From: Micavibrio sp. UBA7657
Lineage (GTDB): Bacteria; Pseudomonadota; Alphaproteobacteria; Micavibrionales; Micavibrionaceae
DNA: 64,000 nucleotides
Reading direction: 5' to 3'
Assembly: GCA_002483465.1 (NCBI GenBank)
Contig: DLHX01000001.1
Span: 124,238-188,237, forward strand
The notes under the pieces are model-generated. The model was not told the origin of the DNA. It saw nothing but the letters and a program-made list of their open reading frames with translations, and did not search any database. This document shows positions 16,951 through 25,222 of this stretch, one piece after another; the stretch's first letter is position 1; each line of letters opens with the position of its first letter. The position numbers were made by a program, and so were the translations under genes.

Positions 16951-17118
16951 TCAGTCAGTTGCACAATCGCAGCATTTTTTCTCTTTAGGCTGAATGCTGA
17001 AAACTTTTTTGTTCTGTCCTATTGCTTTTCTATTTCTAAACAGAAACGGCAGGCACTTCTCCGCGAGTAAAATCTTGCAGAAAAAATTCATTATAGGGCT
17101 TTCACTGAGCTGGCTCAT
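16951..17118 (-). CDS. Short Cys-containing protein, 55 residues
   Basis: A short frame starting MSQLSESPIMNFFCKILLAE and ending KEKKCCDCATD. The ATG at 17118 is preceded by AAGGAG, which overlaps the stop codon of the alcohol dehydrogenase; the stop codon in turn abuts the AAGGAG of the EF-hand gene. Such tight packing supports translation. The C-terminal CCDC could bind a metal. No family is recognised. Confidence 0.6.
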   Translation of the reverse strand: MSQLSESPIMNFFCKILLAEKCLPFLFRNRKAIGQNKKVFSIQPKEKKCCDCATD

Positions 17119-17128
17119 GGTCATCTCC

Positions 17129-18169
17129 TTAAAGGGCGTTGATAATAACTTTTAGGGCCTTGGTTTCAGCTGCTTTGCCGAACACCTCGTAAGCCACAAG
17201 AATTTTATCGAGGGCAAAGCGGTGAGTTATGAGTTTTTCGGGAGCGATTTTCTTGGCCAGGATAGTTTTCAGCAACATCGGCGTTGTCACAGTATCGACC
17301 AGGCGGGTTGTGATCGTAATATTCTGACTCCACAGGTCTTCAAGATGCAAATCAACCTTTGTTCCGTGAACGCCGATATTGGCAATAACTCCTCCGGCGG
17401 TCACAATGTCCTCGCACATGATAAAGGTTGCAGGAATTCCGACAGCCTCGATGGCGACATCAACGCCCCTGCCGTCCGTCAATTCGAGAATTTTTTCTGC
17501 GGCTTTTCCATCCGTGGCGTTTACAAGCTTGGTTGCGCCAAACTTCTGGGCAACTTCAAGACGATTGGCATCCATATCAACCATGATGATTTCGGCAGGC
17601 GTATAAAATTGCGCTGTAAGCAATGTTGCAAGGCCAATAGGTCCGGCACCTATAATAGCTACCGTATCCCCAGGCTTAATTTTTCCATTAAGCACGCCGC
17701 ACTCATAGCCCGTGGGCAAAATATCGCTCAGCATGACAGCCGCTTCTTCATCAACACTTTCCGGCAGTTTATGAAGACTGGTATCAGCATAAGGAATACG
17801 AACATATTCGGCTTGCGTACCATCAATTCGGTGACCAAGCAGCCAGCCCCCATGAGAACAATGCGAATACATTCCTTTTTTGCAGTTCTCGCATTTTCCA
17901 CATGATGTAATGCACGAGATTAAAACTTTATCGCCTTTTTTAAGGTCTGTAACAGCCAAGCCGATTTGCTCGACAACGCCAATTCCTTCATGCCCTAAAA
18001 TTCGGCCAGCCTCACATGTGGGAACATCACCTTTGAGAATGTGCAAATCCGTTCCGCAAATAGTGGTTTTGATGACCTTAACAATGGCATCCGTGGGGGC
18101 TTGTAATGCTGGCATAGGCCGCTCTTCAAGCGCCTTTTTACCCGGACCGTTATAAACAAGAGCTTTCAT
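17129..18169 (-). CDS. Zinc-dependent alcohol dehydrogenase (MDR family)
   Basis: A 346-residue medium-chain dehydrogenase. Catalytic-zinc ligands appear in CGTDLH (Cys) and GHEGIGVVEQIG (His-Glu), structural-zinc cysteines in SCGKCENCKKGMYSHC, and the NAD(P)-binding GAGPIGLATLL with an acidic residue after the next strand (VDMDANRLE), which favours NAD. It would oxidise or reduce alcohols/aldehydes. The ATG at 18169 follows AGGAGA; the frame extends five codons upstream without better support. Two Fnr-type boxes lie in the divergent promoter region, as expected for a fermentative enzyme induced at low oxygen. Confidence 0.92.
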   Translation of the reverse strand: MKALVYNGPGKKALEERPMPALQAPTDAIVKVIKTTICGTDLHILKGDVPTCEAGRILGHEGIGVVEQIGLAVTDLKKGDKVLISCITSCGKCENCKKGMYSHCSHGGWLLGHRIDGTQAEYVRIPYADTSLHKLPESVDEEAAVMLSDILPTGYECGVLNGKIKPGDTVAIIGAGPIGLATLLTAQFYTPAEIIMVDMDANRLEVAQKFGATKLVNATDGKAAEKILELTDGRGVDVAIEAVGIPATFIMCEDIVTAGGVIANIGVHGTKVDLHLEDLWSQNITITTRLVDTVTTPMLLKTILAKKIAPEKLITHRFALDKILVAYEVFGKAAETKALKVIINAL

Positions 18170-18219
18170 TGCATTCTCCTTCATTGTCCTCAGAAGAACA
18201 GATTCGACTCTGGTTTGAA

Positions 18220-18267
18220 TTGATTTTAGTCAAGATTCCGTATTTTCAGTTTTTTGATTAAAGTCAA
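18220..18267. promoter_or_regulatory. Two Fnr/Crp-type boxes in a divergent promoter
   Basis: TTGAT-TTTA-GTCAA lies at 18220-18233 and TTGAT-TAAA-GTCAA at 18254-18267, 34 bp apart centre to centre. Each deviates from the Fnr consensus by the same single base (G for A in the right half-site). The left box lies at a distance suited to activating the alcohol dehydrogenase operon, the right one to activating the CBS gene. Binding by the Crp/Fnr protein at 15353-16132 is inferred. Confidence 0.6.
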
Positions 18268-18329
18268 ATGCTCAACTCATCCCTTGTGGTTTTCTTTAAT
18301 CAGAAAAATTCAAACCAAGGAGATTCACC

Positions 18330-18764
18330 ATGAGAAATCGTAAAGTTAAAGACCTGATGTCTGACCAGCCCTGCATGATTGCGCCTGACGCAAGCCTGCA
18401 GGAAGCTGCAAGAATGATGGCAAATGTCGATTGTGGCTTTCTGCCGGTCTGCAACAAAAATGATGTGATCGGCATTATAACGGATCGCGACATTGTTATA
18501 CGGGCCATCTCAAGAGGCAAAGACCCGCAAAAAGAAAAAGTCCTTAACTACATGACCAATGATTGTTTTGGCTGCCACGAAAATGACTACCTTGAAGATG
18601 CCGCCGACAAGATGCATGACTACAAAGTCAGCCGCCTCATTGTCCGTGACAGCAAAGGACAAATATCAGGCGTGCTCTCCTTCGGCGGAATTCTGCGTAA
18701 GAATGCTGACGCTAAAGAAGTCGCTAATGTTGTTAAACATGCAATCCGCAAAGAAGTGGCTTAA
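18330..18764 (+). CDS. CBS-domain protein
   Basis: A 144-residue protein made of a CBS pair. The first domain is KDLMSDQPCMIAPDASLQEA through GIITDRDIVIRAI, the second is VLNYMTNDCFGCHENDYLED through GQISGVLSFGGI. Such pairs bind adenine nucleotides and sense energy state. An AAGGAG ribosome site precedes the ATG. Two Fnr-type boxes lie upstream and universal stress proteins follow, an arrangement common in low-oxygen regulons. Confidence 0.92.
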   Translation: MRNRKVKDLMSDQPCMIAPDASLQEAARMMANVDCGFLPVCNKNDVIGIITDRDIVIRAISRGKDPQKEKVLNYMTNDCFGCHENDYLEDAADKMHDYKVSRLIVRDSKGQISGVLSFGGILRKNADAKEVANVVKHAIRKEVA

Positions 18765-18780
18765 TGCCACTTCTTTTTTA
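18751..18780 (+). terminator. Terminator overlapping the CBS stop codon
   Basis: A 10-bp stem AAGAAGTGGC/GCCACTTCTT with loop TTAAT is followed by a T-run. The stop codon TAA lies in the loop, so translating ribosomes would cover the left arm. It may attenuate transcription into the Usp genes rather than end it completely. Confidence 0.75.
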
Positions 18781-18792
18781 TAGGAGCACCCC

Positions 18793-19668
18793 ATGACACC
18801 TAAAATTATCATGATGCCATTTAATGGCAGCGATCACGAATTGGCAGCGCTTGAAACTGCTTTCTTGCTGGCCATGAAATGGAAGGCGCACGTTGCTGTT
18901 TGGCATGCGCTGCCTAACCCCGAAGAAATAATAACAATTTATTCTTCTTTTCTCATGGGAGCGCCTTATCTTCCTGATGAAAGCAGCTACGCCGAACTTT
19001 TAAAGCTTAATGAAAAAAGCAGAAAGGAAACCCAACAGAAATTTATTAAAACTGCCCAAAAAGTGGGAATCACTTGTGACGATTATCCGACTGGCAAAAA
19101 GGCATCAGCCTCCTTCCGCACAACGGTTGATAGCGCCCAAAATGTCATTACCTTCCATGGCTGCCTTTCAGATTTAATTGTGATCAGCCGCAATCCAGAA
19201 CAAAATCTGGTTTACGATGAAATTATTCATTCTGTTTTATTTGATACAGGCAGACCCGTACTGCTTGTCCCGCCCGGCGATAGCGCAAAACCGATGAATG
19301 GGAAAACTCTTATCGCATGGAACGGTAGCCGTGAGGCTATTCATGCTGTAACCGCAGCCTTACCTTTTCTGACAAGCGGCAACGTAAAGATTTTGACAGG
19401 AGAAAGCGATAGCTGGAGTGGCCCAGCTATCATGCCGCAGGATTTAGCTGATTATCTCAAAGCGCATGAAATTCATGCAGAAACTTTAATGCCATGGATA
19501 AATCATACGCCTTTGGATTCAATTATCCTTAGCAGCGCCAAAAAGCTCGATGCAGGCTTAATTGTTATGGGCGCTTATGGACACAGCCGCTTGCGCGAAA
19601 TGATCATGGGAGGTGTGACAGCCCACATGCTCAAACATGCCGACGTCCCCGTTCTTATGATGCACTAA
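18793..19668 (+). CDS. Universal stress protein, two Usp domains
   Basis: A 291-residue tandem Usp protein. The second domain carries the ATP-binding motif MGAYGHSRLREMIMGGVTAH and ends VPVLMMH. The first domain (KIIMMPFNGSDHELAALE through RPVLLVPPG) lacks a clear G-x2-G-x9-G motif, so probably only one half binds ATP. Usp proteins act in stress survival in the cytoplasm. It lies between the CBS gene and a second Usp gene and is probably in the same regulon. Confidence 0.9.
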   Translation: MTPKIIMMPFNGSDHELAALETAFLLAMKWKAHVAVWHALPNPEEIITIYSSFLMGAPYLPDESSYAELLKLNEKSRKETQQKFIKTAQKVGITCDDYPTGKKASASFRTTVDSAQNVITFHGCLSDLIVISRNPEQNLVYDEIIHSVLFDTGRPVLLVPPGDSAKPMNGKTLIAWNGSREAIHAVTAALPFLTSGNVKILTGESDSWSGPAIMPQDLADYLKAHEIHAETLMPWINHTPLDSIILSSAKKLDAGLIVMGAYGHSRLREMIMGGVTAHMLKHADVPVLMMH

Positions 19669-19691
19669 AAATAAATATTGAGGAGATTTTC

Positions 19692-20579
19692 ATGAAAAAT
19701 ATTCTTTTAGCGACAGATTTCACACCAAATTCAGACAGGGCCATAGCGCGAGCCCTCAGGCTTGCAAGAGAAACAGGGGCGTCCTTGTATGTTCTGCATG
19801 TTACACCGCCCTATCCTCTCAAAAAATTGAAACAATCTCTGAGAGAAGAACTGCAAACCTTGATTCACAAGCAAGTAGAAGCGCAGCGCTTTGGAAAAGA
19901 AGTAAAAACCTATGTCAACGTTGTTCAGGCTGCAGATATTTTTAATGAAATACTACTGCATGCCCACAGCACCAAAGCAGACCTCATTGTCATGGGCATG
20001 CATAGCAAAACCAAGCTTCAGGACTTTTTTGTCGGAACAACCATGGAGCGCGTTATACGCTCAGGCATCAAACCTGTTCTCGTTGTGAAAAATCCAACCA
20101 CCGGCGGCTACCAAAAGGTTGTTTCGGGTATTGATTACTCACCCGGCTCACACGCCGCTTTCCGGATGGCAAAAGACATTGCTCCAAGAGCAGATTTCTA
20201 TACCATTCATGCTTACGAAATTCCCCACTACGCTGAAAGGACCTACAAATATGCGGTCTCTAAAGCGCTCGTCGAAGAACGTCATCAGAAGGATATGGAT
20301 AAATTTTTGAAGAATGAAACTTCTTATTTCAAAAAGAATCAGGAAGACGGAGACGGTAAAATCGTAGGCCAGTTGGCAGCCGGAAAACCCTGCAAGATTC
20401 TTGCTAAAAAAGCGAAAGGCTTGAAAGCAGGCCTGCTCACTATCGGGGCACACGGAGAAACAGGATTTATTCTGCCTGGCACCAAGCTTGGGGGCACTGC
20501 CCTGGAGATTTTATTTGATCCACCGTGCGACGTGCTGGTTGCCAATAATTGGAAAGACATGTCGCAGATACTGGTCTAA
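19692..20579 (+). CDS. Universal stress protein, two Usp domains
   Basis: A 295-residue tandem Usp protein. Domain one starts MKNILLATDFTPNSDRAIAR and has MGMHSKTKLQDFFVGTTMER before IKPVLVVKN. Domain two starts KVVSGIDYSPGSHAAFRMA and has IGAHGETGFILPG, a looser motif. The gene follows the first Usp gene by 23 bp, with AGGAG before the ATG. It is a different subfamily from its neighbour, so the two are not a recent duplication. Confidence 0.9.
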   Translation: MKNILLATDFTPNSDRAIARALRLARETGASLYVLHVTPPYPLKKLKQSLREELQTLIHKQVEAQRFGKEVKTYVNVVQAADIFNEILLHAHSTKADLIVMGMHSKTKLQDFFVGTTMERVIRSGIKPVLVVKNPTTGGYQKVVSGIDYSPGSHAAFRMAKDIAPRADFYTIHAYEIPHYAERTYKYAVSKALVEERHQKDMDKFLKNETSYFKKNQEDGDGKIVGQLAAGKPCKILAKKAKGLKAGLLTIGAHGETGFILPGTKLGGTALEILFDPPCDVLVANNWKDMSQILV

Positions 20580-20604
20580 GCTAACTCGAAGAGGAAAAAC
20601 CACC

Positions 20605-21489
20605 ATGGACATGATTTATTGGGACCATTATTACAGCATAACTCTTTTAATTAACCTTCTTATTATCACAGGACTATTTGCATCTCTCCGGTTATTTTCC
20701 GGTACAATTGCACATATTAATGCATCCGATGAGCTTTTGAAAAAAGATAATCCCGCTTTTGGAATATCGCTAGCTGGCGCAACAATGGCCATGACCATTA
20801 TGCTAAGCGGTGTTATTTACGGTGATCTTGAAAGTTCCAGAACTGAGACTGTTACTGTTTTGGCTCTTTTCGGAATACTTGGAATCGCGCTAATGGCTGT
20901 AACGCGCATAATCTTTGACAAGATAACATTACCGGATATCTCTTTGAGAGATGAAATTGTAAAAGGAAATATAGCCGTTGCAATTGCCGACGCAGGCAAT
21001 GTTCTGGCAACCGCTATTATCATCCGCGCGGTCATGATCTGGGTTCCTTTGTACACTATAAGTGGCCTTACGGCCATTCTCGGCAGTTTTGCAGTCTCCC
21101 AGATTATCCTGACATCTATGACATTGCTGAGAATTAAGGTTTTCAGCTTTACAAACAAAGACAGCGGTCTGCAAAACGAACTTAAAAATGGGAATATTGC
21201 TTTAGCTCTGCGCTTTTCAGGACAGAAAATTGGAACGGCCTTTGCTCTCGCGACAGCCGCCCGGATTGTCATCTACGAAGAATACGAAATTTTTTCTATA
21301 CTCGCGGTATGGTTCCTTGCATCGATCGGCGTTATCCTGATCTGGAAAGCACTTTGCTTTATTGCACACCGTATCATTTTGTTCAGGGTGGATATAAATC
21401 AGGAAGTCCTGGAACAAAAAAATATAGCGGTGGGGGCATTGCAGGCAGTTATTTACGTCTCCCTCGGATTCCTGATTTCGACAGTCTAG
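20605..21489 (+). CDS. DUF350 multi-pass membrane protein
   Basis: A 294-residue inner-membrane protein with about eight hydrophobic helices in two similar halves. Each half has a DUF350-like pattern: NPAFGISLAGATMAMTIMLSG and GNIAVAIADAGNVLATAII, then GNIALALRFSGQKIGTAFAL and NIAVGALQAVIYVSLG. E. coli YjfL has one such unit. The ATG at 20605 is preceded by AGAGGAAA; the frame is open further upstream inside the Usp gene but this start is preferred. Its role is unknown; it belongs to the Usp/CBS stress cluster by position. It converges with the aquaporin gene and the ends overlap by four bases. Confidence 0.8.
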   Translation: MDMIYWDHYYSITLLINLLIITGLFASLRLFSGTIAHINASDELLKKDNPAFGISLAGATMAMTIMLSGVIYGDLESSRTETVTVLALFGILGIALMAVTRIIFDKITLPDISLRDEIVKGNIAVAIADAGNVLATAIIIRAVMIWVPLYTISGLTAILGSFAVSQIILTSMTLLRIKVFSFTNKDSGLQNELKNGNIALALRFSGQKIGTAFALATAARIVIYEEYEIFSILAVWFLASIGVILIWKALCFIAHRIILFRVDINQEVLEQKNIAVGALQAVIYVSLGFLISTV

Positions 21490-22154
21490 ATATCAGAAAT
21501 AAAAATCCTCTGAAATAAACTTGTAGCCAATAAAGCGCCCACAATTTGCGCTGCAATAAAACATGGAACATCCTCTGCTCTAATTCCAGAGAAGGTATCT
21601 GTAATGGACCGGGCAATTGTCACTGCCGGATTTGCGAAGGCAGTTGAAGATGTAAACCAATACGCCGACATTATAAACAGGCCGACTGCGTAAGGAACAG
21701 CTTGTGGACGTGAACGCAAACAGCCAAGTATCGTTGCTAGCAAGCCGAATGACGCCACGATTTCTCCTACCCATATCCCTGTTCCGGTGCGCAAGTGCGT
21801 TGATTCCATCAGAAGCGGCATATCAAACATGATATGCGCGAGCATCGTTCCTGCTAATCCTCCAGTGATTTGTGCCGTGATATAAAATAAAAAATCTTTC
21901 CACGGTAACTTGCGTTGAAAAGCAAATGAGAGACTCACAACGGGATTAAAATGCGCGCCCGATATTGCGCCGAATATCAGAATCAGAACGATTAATACCG
22001 CGCCCGTAGAGAGCGTATTCGCCAAGAGCGCAATAGCTTCATTTCCTCCCGCAAGCTGTTCACCCATGATGCCGGAACCAACAACCGCAGCAACAAGCAG
22101 CGCGGTGCCAAGACCTTCAGCCACAAGCCTGCGTGAGAGATTAAATCCCTTCAT
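21486..22154 (-). CDS. Aquaglyceroporin of an arsenic operon (AqpS-like)
   Basis: A 222-residue MIP-family channel with six hydrophobic helices. The first pore motif is NPV (GAHFNPVVSL) rather than NPA and the second is NPA (FANPAVTIARSITDTF). In rhizobial arsR-aqpS-arsC operons the aquaporin lets arsenite formed by ArsC leave the cell. Here it is the last gene after arsR, a DUF6428 gene, arsC and a TSUP permease, and no ArsB or Acr3 pump is present, so this channel and the permease are the candidate exits. The altered first NPA box is a feature often tolerated in the family. Confidence 0.85.
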   Translation of the reverse strand: MKGFNLSRRLVAEGLGTALLVAAVVGSGIMGEQLAGGNEAIALLANTLSTGAVLIVLILIFGAISGAHFNPVVSLSFAFQRKLPWKDFLFYITAQITGGLAGTMLAHIMFDMPLLMESTHLRTGTGIWVGEIVASFGLLATILGCLRSRPQAVPYAVGLFIMSAYWFTSSTAFANPAVTIARSITDTFSGIRAEDVPCFIAAQIVGALLATSLFQRIFISDI

Positions 22155-22163
22155 TTTTCCTCT

Positions 22164-22940
22164 CTAGATCAACCCGGCAGCCAATAGAACGCCAAGAGTA
22201 TAGAGCGTAACGACGACAAGATTCTGAACAAAGTCGATGGTAACTTTCTTAAGACCAATTGCACCGGCCAGAACTCCGGCAAAAGCGGCCATGGTTGCCG
22301 CCGCAAGCAACCCTGTATTCACTTGGGACAGCAGCAGCGTAATATTCAGGCCGTAAACGGTAAGACGCGTGATATCCACCAGCGCTGCAATCGCGGCGTT
22401 GCTGGCTACAAACTGATTTTTATCCAGCCCCGCACGAATAAGGAATGCGCTACGGAATGCGCCCTGATGCCCGGACAACCCTCCGAAAAAACCGCTAAGC
22501 ACGCCGCCAACGGGCATGATTTTTGGGGAAAGATTTAAATTCTTGAGAAACGGAATCCATTCGGCTGTTGCAAAAAAAATCAGCAATAAGCCAACGGTCA
22601 GCTTAACGGGCGTAATAACAGCATTGATGCTCATAAAATCGTAGGAATGAATCTCCGGCAGGTCAGACAACGCGGTTAACAACCATGCGCCTGGAACAGT
22701 CGCGATCATCGCGGGAAGGCCGAAGCGCAGCACAACAAGCCAATCTATTTTACGCCACAAGACAATCAGCTTGAAAAGATTATTAAGCATATGCACGAAA
22801 GCAGTCATGGCTACAGCAACGGTGATCGGAAAGAAAACAGCCACAACAGGCATCAGGATTGTGCCAAGACCGAAGCCGGAAAATAAGGTCAGCAGCGAAG
22901 CAAGGAAAGCAGTAACAACAATAATAATGATGGTCATCAT
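22164..22940 (-). CDS. TSUP-family (TauE/SafE) membrane permease
   Basis: A 258-residue inner-membrane protein with about eight hydrophobic segments and the TSUP motif region VGGVLSGFFGGLSGHQGAFR in the second half. TSUP proteins move sulfur-containing anions. Its start overlaps the arsC stop by four bases, so it is part of the arsenic operon and could export an arsenical or thio-arsenical anion, which is inference from context. Confidence 0.85.
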   Translation of the reverse strand: MMTIIIIVVTAFLASLLTLFSGFGLGTILMPVVAVFFPITVAVAMTAFVHMLNNLFKLIVLWRKIDWLVVLRFGLPAMIATVPGAWLLTALSDLPEIHSYDFMSINAVITPVKLTVGLLLIFFATAEWIPFLKNLNLSPKIMPVGGVLSGFFGGLSGHQGAFRSAFLIRAGLDKNQFVASNAAIAALVDITRLTVYGLNITLLLSQVNTGLLAAATMAAFAGVLAGAIGLKKVTIDFVQNLVVVTLYTLGVLLAAGLI

Positions 22941-23353
22941 GTCTTTAAAAGTTCCTGTACCCGCGCTTTTAACATGCTAAAGGCCCCATCAAAAGCGGCA
23001 TTGATTTGTGTTTCACTCCCCTTAGCCTTCGCCGGATCAGGTGTGCTCCAGTGTATCTTCTTCGGCTTGCCCGGGAATATCGGGCAGGTTTCACCTGCCG
23101 CCTGATCACAAACGGTGATAACAAGATCAAAAGGTCGTCCGGCAAATTCATCCCAGGACTTGCTACGGAGTTCGCCTGGGTTAATGCCGTGGCGTTTTAA
23201 AGTTTCTACCGATTTGGGATTAACATAGCCCGCAGGGAAGCTTCCCGCGCTTACAGCTTCATATTTCCCTTTGCCAAGCTGGTTGATCAAAGCCTCGGCC
23301 ATAACCGAACGGCAGGAATTTCCCGTACAAAGAACAAGAACACGCTTTGCCAT
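22937..23353 (-). CDS. arsC: Arsenate reductase, LMW-phosphatase type
   Basis: A 138-residue thioredoxin-coupled ArsC. It has the P-loop CTGNSCRSVMAEA, the Asp loop STPDPAKAKG, and downstream cysteines (ITVCDQAAGETC) for the intramolecular thiol relay. It reduces arsenate to arsenite. The ATG at 23353 overlaps the DUF6428 stop (TAATG) and has AAGGA eight bases upstream; an extension of the frame is not supported. Confidence 0.93.
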   Translation of the reverse strand: MAKRVLVLCTGNSCRSVMAEALINQLGKGKYEAVSAGSFPAGYVNPKSVETLKRHGINPGELRSKSWDEFAGRPFDLVITVCDQAAGETCPIFPGKPKKIHWSTPDPAKAKGSETQINAAFDGAFSMLKARVQELLKT

Positions 23354-23793
23354 TAACAGCATCCTTGCGCCGGAGCACACTCTGTTTTCTGTTCTTTATT
23401 GGGAATGCCACAGGCATCTTGCGCGAGACACGCTGTTTGCTTAGGTGTCAGGAGAAAATCTTTTCCATCGAAGTCGAGGCCGAACTTGCCAATAGTGCTT
23501 TGCTGATATTCCACCTCAATAGGCAAATCCTCTTCGCCTAGAACTTTCTTGCAAAGGTTAAGAATATGGAGGAATTTTTGCGGAGCCAGCCTGTGATCAT
23601 AATCGCCTGCTTCCCATAGTTGAAAATTTGCTACAGTTTCTTTTCGTTCCGTACCACCACAGTCAATAAAATGCTTCGTAACAAGACCGACTTCCGTGAC
23701 ATGAAAATGGGGCGGCAGATAAGAACCGTCCGGCAGCTTGAAGTTCACGGCTTGCAATCCGGCTAAAGTATTTTTGATTTCAGATATCTTCAT
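23353..23793 (-). CDS. DUF6428-type protein of the arsenic operon
   Basis: A 146-residue soluble protein that resembles a family found in ars operons. It begins KISEIKNTLAGLQAVNF, has a His-containing core (LPPHFHVTEVG, HFIDCGG) and a Cys-rich end (TACLAQDACG, CAPAQGCC). The cupin-like HFH and the cysteines suggest metal or metalloid binding, but no reaction is known. It lies between arsR and arsC with overlapping ends on both sides, hence coupled expression. Confidence 0.75.
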   Translation of the reverse strand: MKISEIKNTLAGLQAVNFKLPDGSYLPPHFHVTEVGLVTKHFIDCGGTERKETVANFQLWEAGDYDHRLAPQKFLHILNLCKKVLGEEDLPIEVEYQQSTIGKFGLDFDGKDFLLTPKQTACLAQDACGIPNKEQKTECAPAQGCC

Positions 23794-24167
23794 GACTTTT
23801 TTCCTCTTGCAGAAGGTTGGCAGCAGTTTATTAATTCGACCACCGATGAACCATTTTTCTTATTTTCGCGAATGCTGGCAAATTCAACGCGGCAACAATC
23901 CTCGATCATGTAACGGATAAGGCCGGTAAAAAATTCGAAGTTCGCGCTGTATATAATTGATCGTCCTTCTCTCCGGGAAAGAACAAGCTCCGCATTGCTC
24001 ATATGATTGAGGTGAAAGGAAAGCGTATTATGCGGGATCTTCAGTTTGTCGCTTAATGCTCCTGCAGGCACACCTTCCATTCCATGCTCTACAAGCATCC
24101 GGAATACCCGCAAGCGGGTTTCCTGCGACAGGGCGTCAAAGGCAATAAGGGCTTTCTTTATGTCCAT
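23790..24167 (-). CDS. arsR: ArsR-family repressor
   Basis: A 125-residue winged-helix repressor. The HTH region is AGALSDKLKIPHNTLSFHLN followed by SNAELVLSRREGRSIIYS. Possible arsenic-binding cysteines lie in the C-terminal part (EDCC, INCC) rather than in the DNA-binding helix. The ATG at 24167 is chosen because a TTGACA/TATTCT promoter places the transcription start on or next to it; a longer frame from 24224 would overlap the promoter. It should repress its own operon through the dyad at 24166-24189. Confidence 0.9.
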   Translation of the reverse strand: MDIKKALIAFDALSQETRLRVFRMLVEHGMEGVPAGALSDKLKIPHNTLSFHLNHMSNAELVLSRREGRSIIYSANFEFFTGLIRYMIEDCCRVEFASIRENKKNGSSVVELINCCQPSARGKKS

Positions 24168-24202
24168 ATGTCTAGAATAGTGGACATATATAATATTGTC
24201 AA
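24166..24202 (-). promoter_or_regulatory. arsR promoter and operator, probable leaderless start
   Basis: Read on the minus strand, TTGACA at 24202-24197 is followed at 17 bp by TATTCT at 24179-24174. A perfect inverted repeat ATATGTC-N10-GACATAT (24166-24189) covers the -10 and spacer. The ATG begins about seven bases after the -10, so the mRNA would have little or no leader. Confidence 0.65.
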
Positions 24203-24254
24203 TCAACAGCACAACCGGGGGCAACTAAGAAGATACGAGAGGGATAAGGGAAAA

Positions 24255-24300
24255 TGGTGCCGTTGATAGGAATTGAACCTACGACCCCCGCATTACGAAT
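24255..24300 (-). pseudogene. 3' half of a split tRNA-Thr(CGT); att copy 2
   Basis: The minus strand reads anticodon-loop core ATTCGTAAT, then the 3' arm of the anticodon stem, variable loop, a good T-arm (GTAGG/CCTAT) and the acceptor 3' strand CAACGGC-A-CCA. The 5' half is missing here. The acceptor strand pairs perfectly with GCCGTTG of the orphan 5' half at 38875-38912, and the anticodon stems match too. Joined at the 9-bp core they give a 75-nt tRNA. It matches the intact tRNA at 38706-38751 in 43 of 46 positions. Confidence 0.85.
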
Positions 24301-24430
24301 TATTTTCGTAATGCTTTTAGGTTCTCTTACGACGCCTTAGATTCTTTTATAGTCCATGCATTACCAGCATTAAACAGAAATTTGGTCTTTTACGGAGTTT
24401 TAGGGATTTAGGCAGATTTTTAGCTCGAAA

Positions 24431-24450
24431 CCTTACTATAGCCTTACTAT
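24431..24450 (+). repeat. Phased CCTTACTAT repeats beside att copy 2
   Basis: Two copies of CCTTACTAT begin at 24431 and 24442, exactly 11 bp apart, preceded by TTTTTAGCTCGAAA. A similar phased pair occurs at 38796 and 38807 and a single copy at 10408. Such helically phased short repeats near an att core are what integrase arm sites look like; this is inference. Confidence 0.5.
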
Positions 24451-25148
24451 AAAGCAGTCCCAAACATCGCACCTATTCCAGCCGTAATTGCCATCGCTAA
24501 CGCGCCCCAGAACGTAACCCGGGCCGTGGCCTTTAAAATATTGGAGCCTCCGGCTTTTGCGCCTACTGCACCCAGCAGCGCAAGAAAGAAAAGCGAAGCG
24601 ACAGACACCGCAGGGATCAATATATCTTCAGGGCATATAATTGCCGTGAGCAGAGGCAGTATCGCTCCCACTGCAAATGAAGCCGCGGAGGCGAAAGCAG
24701 CCTGTATAGGACGCGCTGTCGTCATCTCAGATATGCCCAGCTCATCACGCGCATGAGCGCCCAGAGCGTCTTTCTTCATAAGCTGGATTGAAACTTCTCT
24801 TGCAAGAGGCTCTGCAACACCCCGCCCGACATAAATTTGAGTGAGTTCTTCCAATTCGGCTTCCGGCATTTCGGCAAGCTCCTTGGTTTCCCGGGCTAAA
24901 TCGGATTGTTCTGTGTCAGACTGCGAACTGACGGAAACATATTCTCCCGCCGCCATGGACATTGCGCCCGCAATCATCCCAGCTACGCCTGCAATTAAAA
25001 TCTCTTGTTCTCCCACAGATGCGGAAGCAACGCCTACGATCAGGCTGGCCGTGGAAACGATACCGTCATTGGCTCCCAGCACAGAAGCCCTGAGCCAGCC
25101 AATGCGCTTGACCAGATGGCGTTCAGTATGAATATGCAAGCGGCTCAT
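24447..25148 (-). CDS. VIT1/CCC1-family metal transporter
   Basis: A 233-residue membrane protein of the VIT/CCC1 family, which moves Fe2+ or Mn2+. It begins with a short cytoplasmic helix (HTERHLVKRIGWLRASVLG), the signature GANDGIVSTASLIVGVA, an acidic metal-binding hinge (QSDTEQSDLARETKELAEMP) and C-terminal helices (AGIGAMFG). It is the last gene of the copper cluster strand and its stop lies inside the phased repeat next to the island border. Confidence 0.9.
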   Translation of the reverse strand: MSRLHIHTERHLVKRIGWLRASVLGANDGIVSTASLIVGVASASVGEQEILIAGVAGMIAGAMSMAAGEYVSVSSQSDTEQSDLARETKELAEMPEAELEELTQIYVGRGVAEPLAREVSIQLMKKDALGAHARDELGISEMTTARPIQAAFASAASFAVGAILPLLTAIICPEDILIPAVSVASLFFLALLGAVGAKAGGSNILKATARVTFWGALAMAITAGIGAMFGTAL

Positions 25149-25222
25149 GATAATTTCCTCGGTTATAGGTATCTGTTATTCCATCTAGAGCAAAGACACA
25201 GAAGGATGTGTCGAACTAAATA

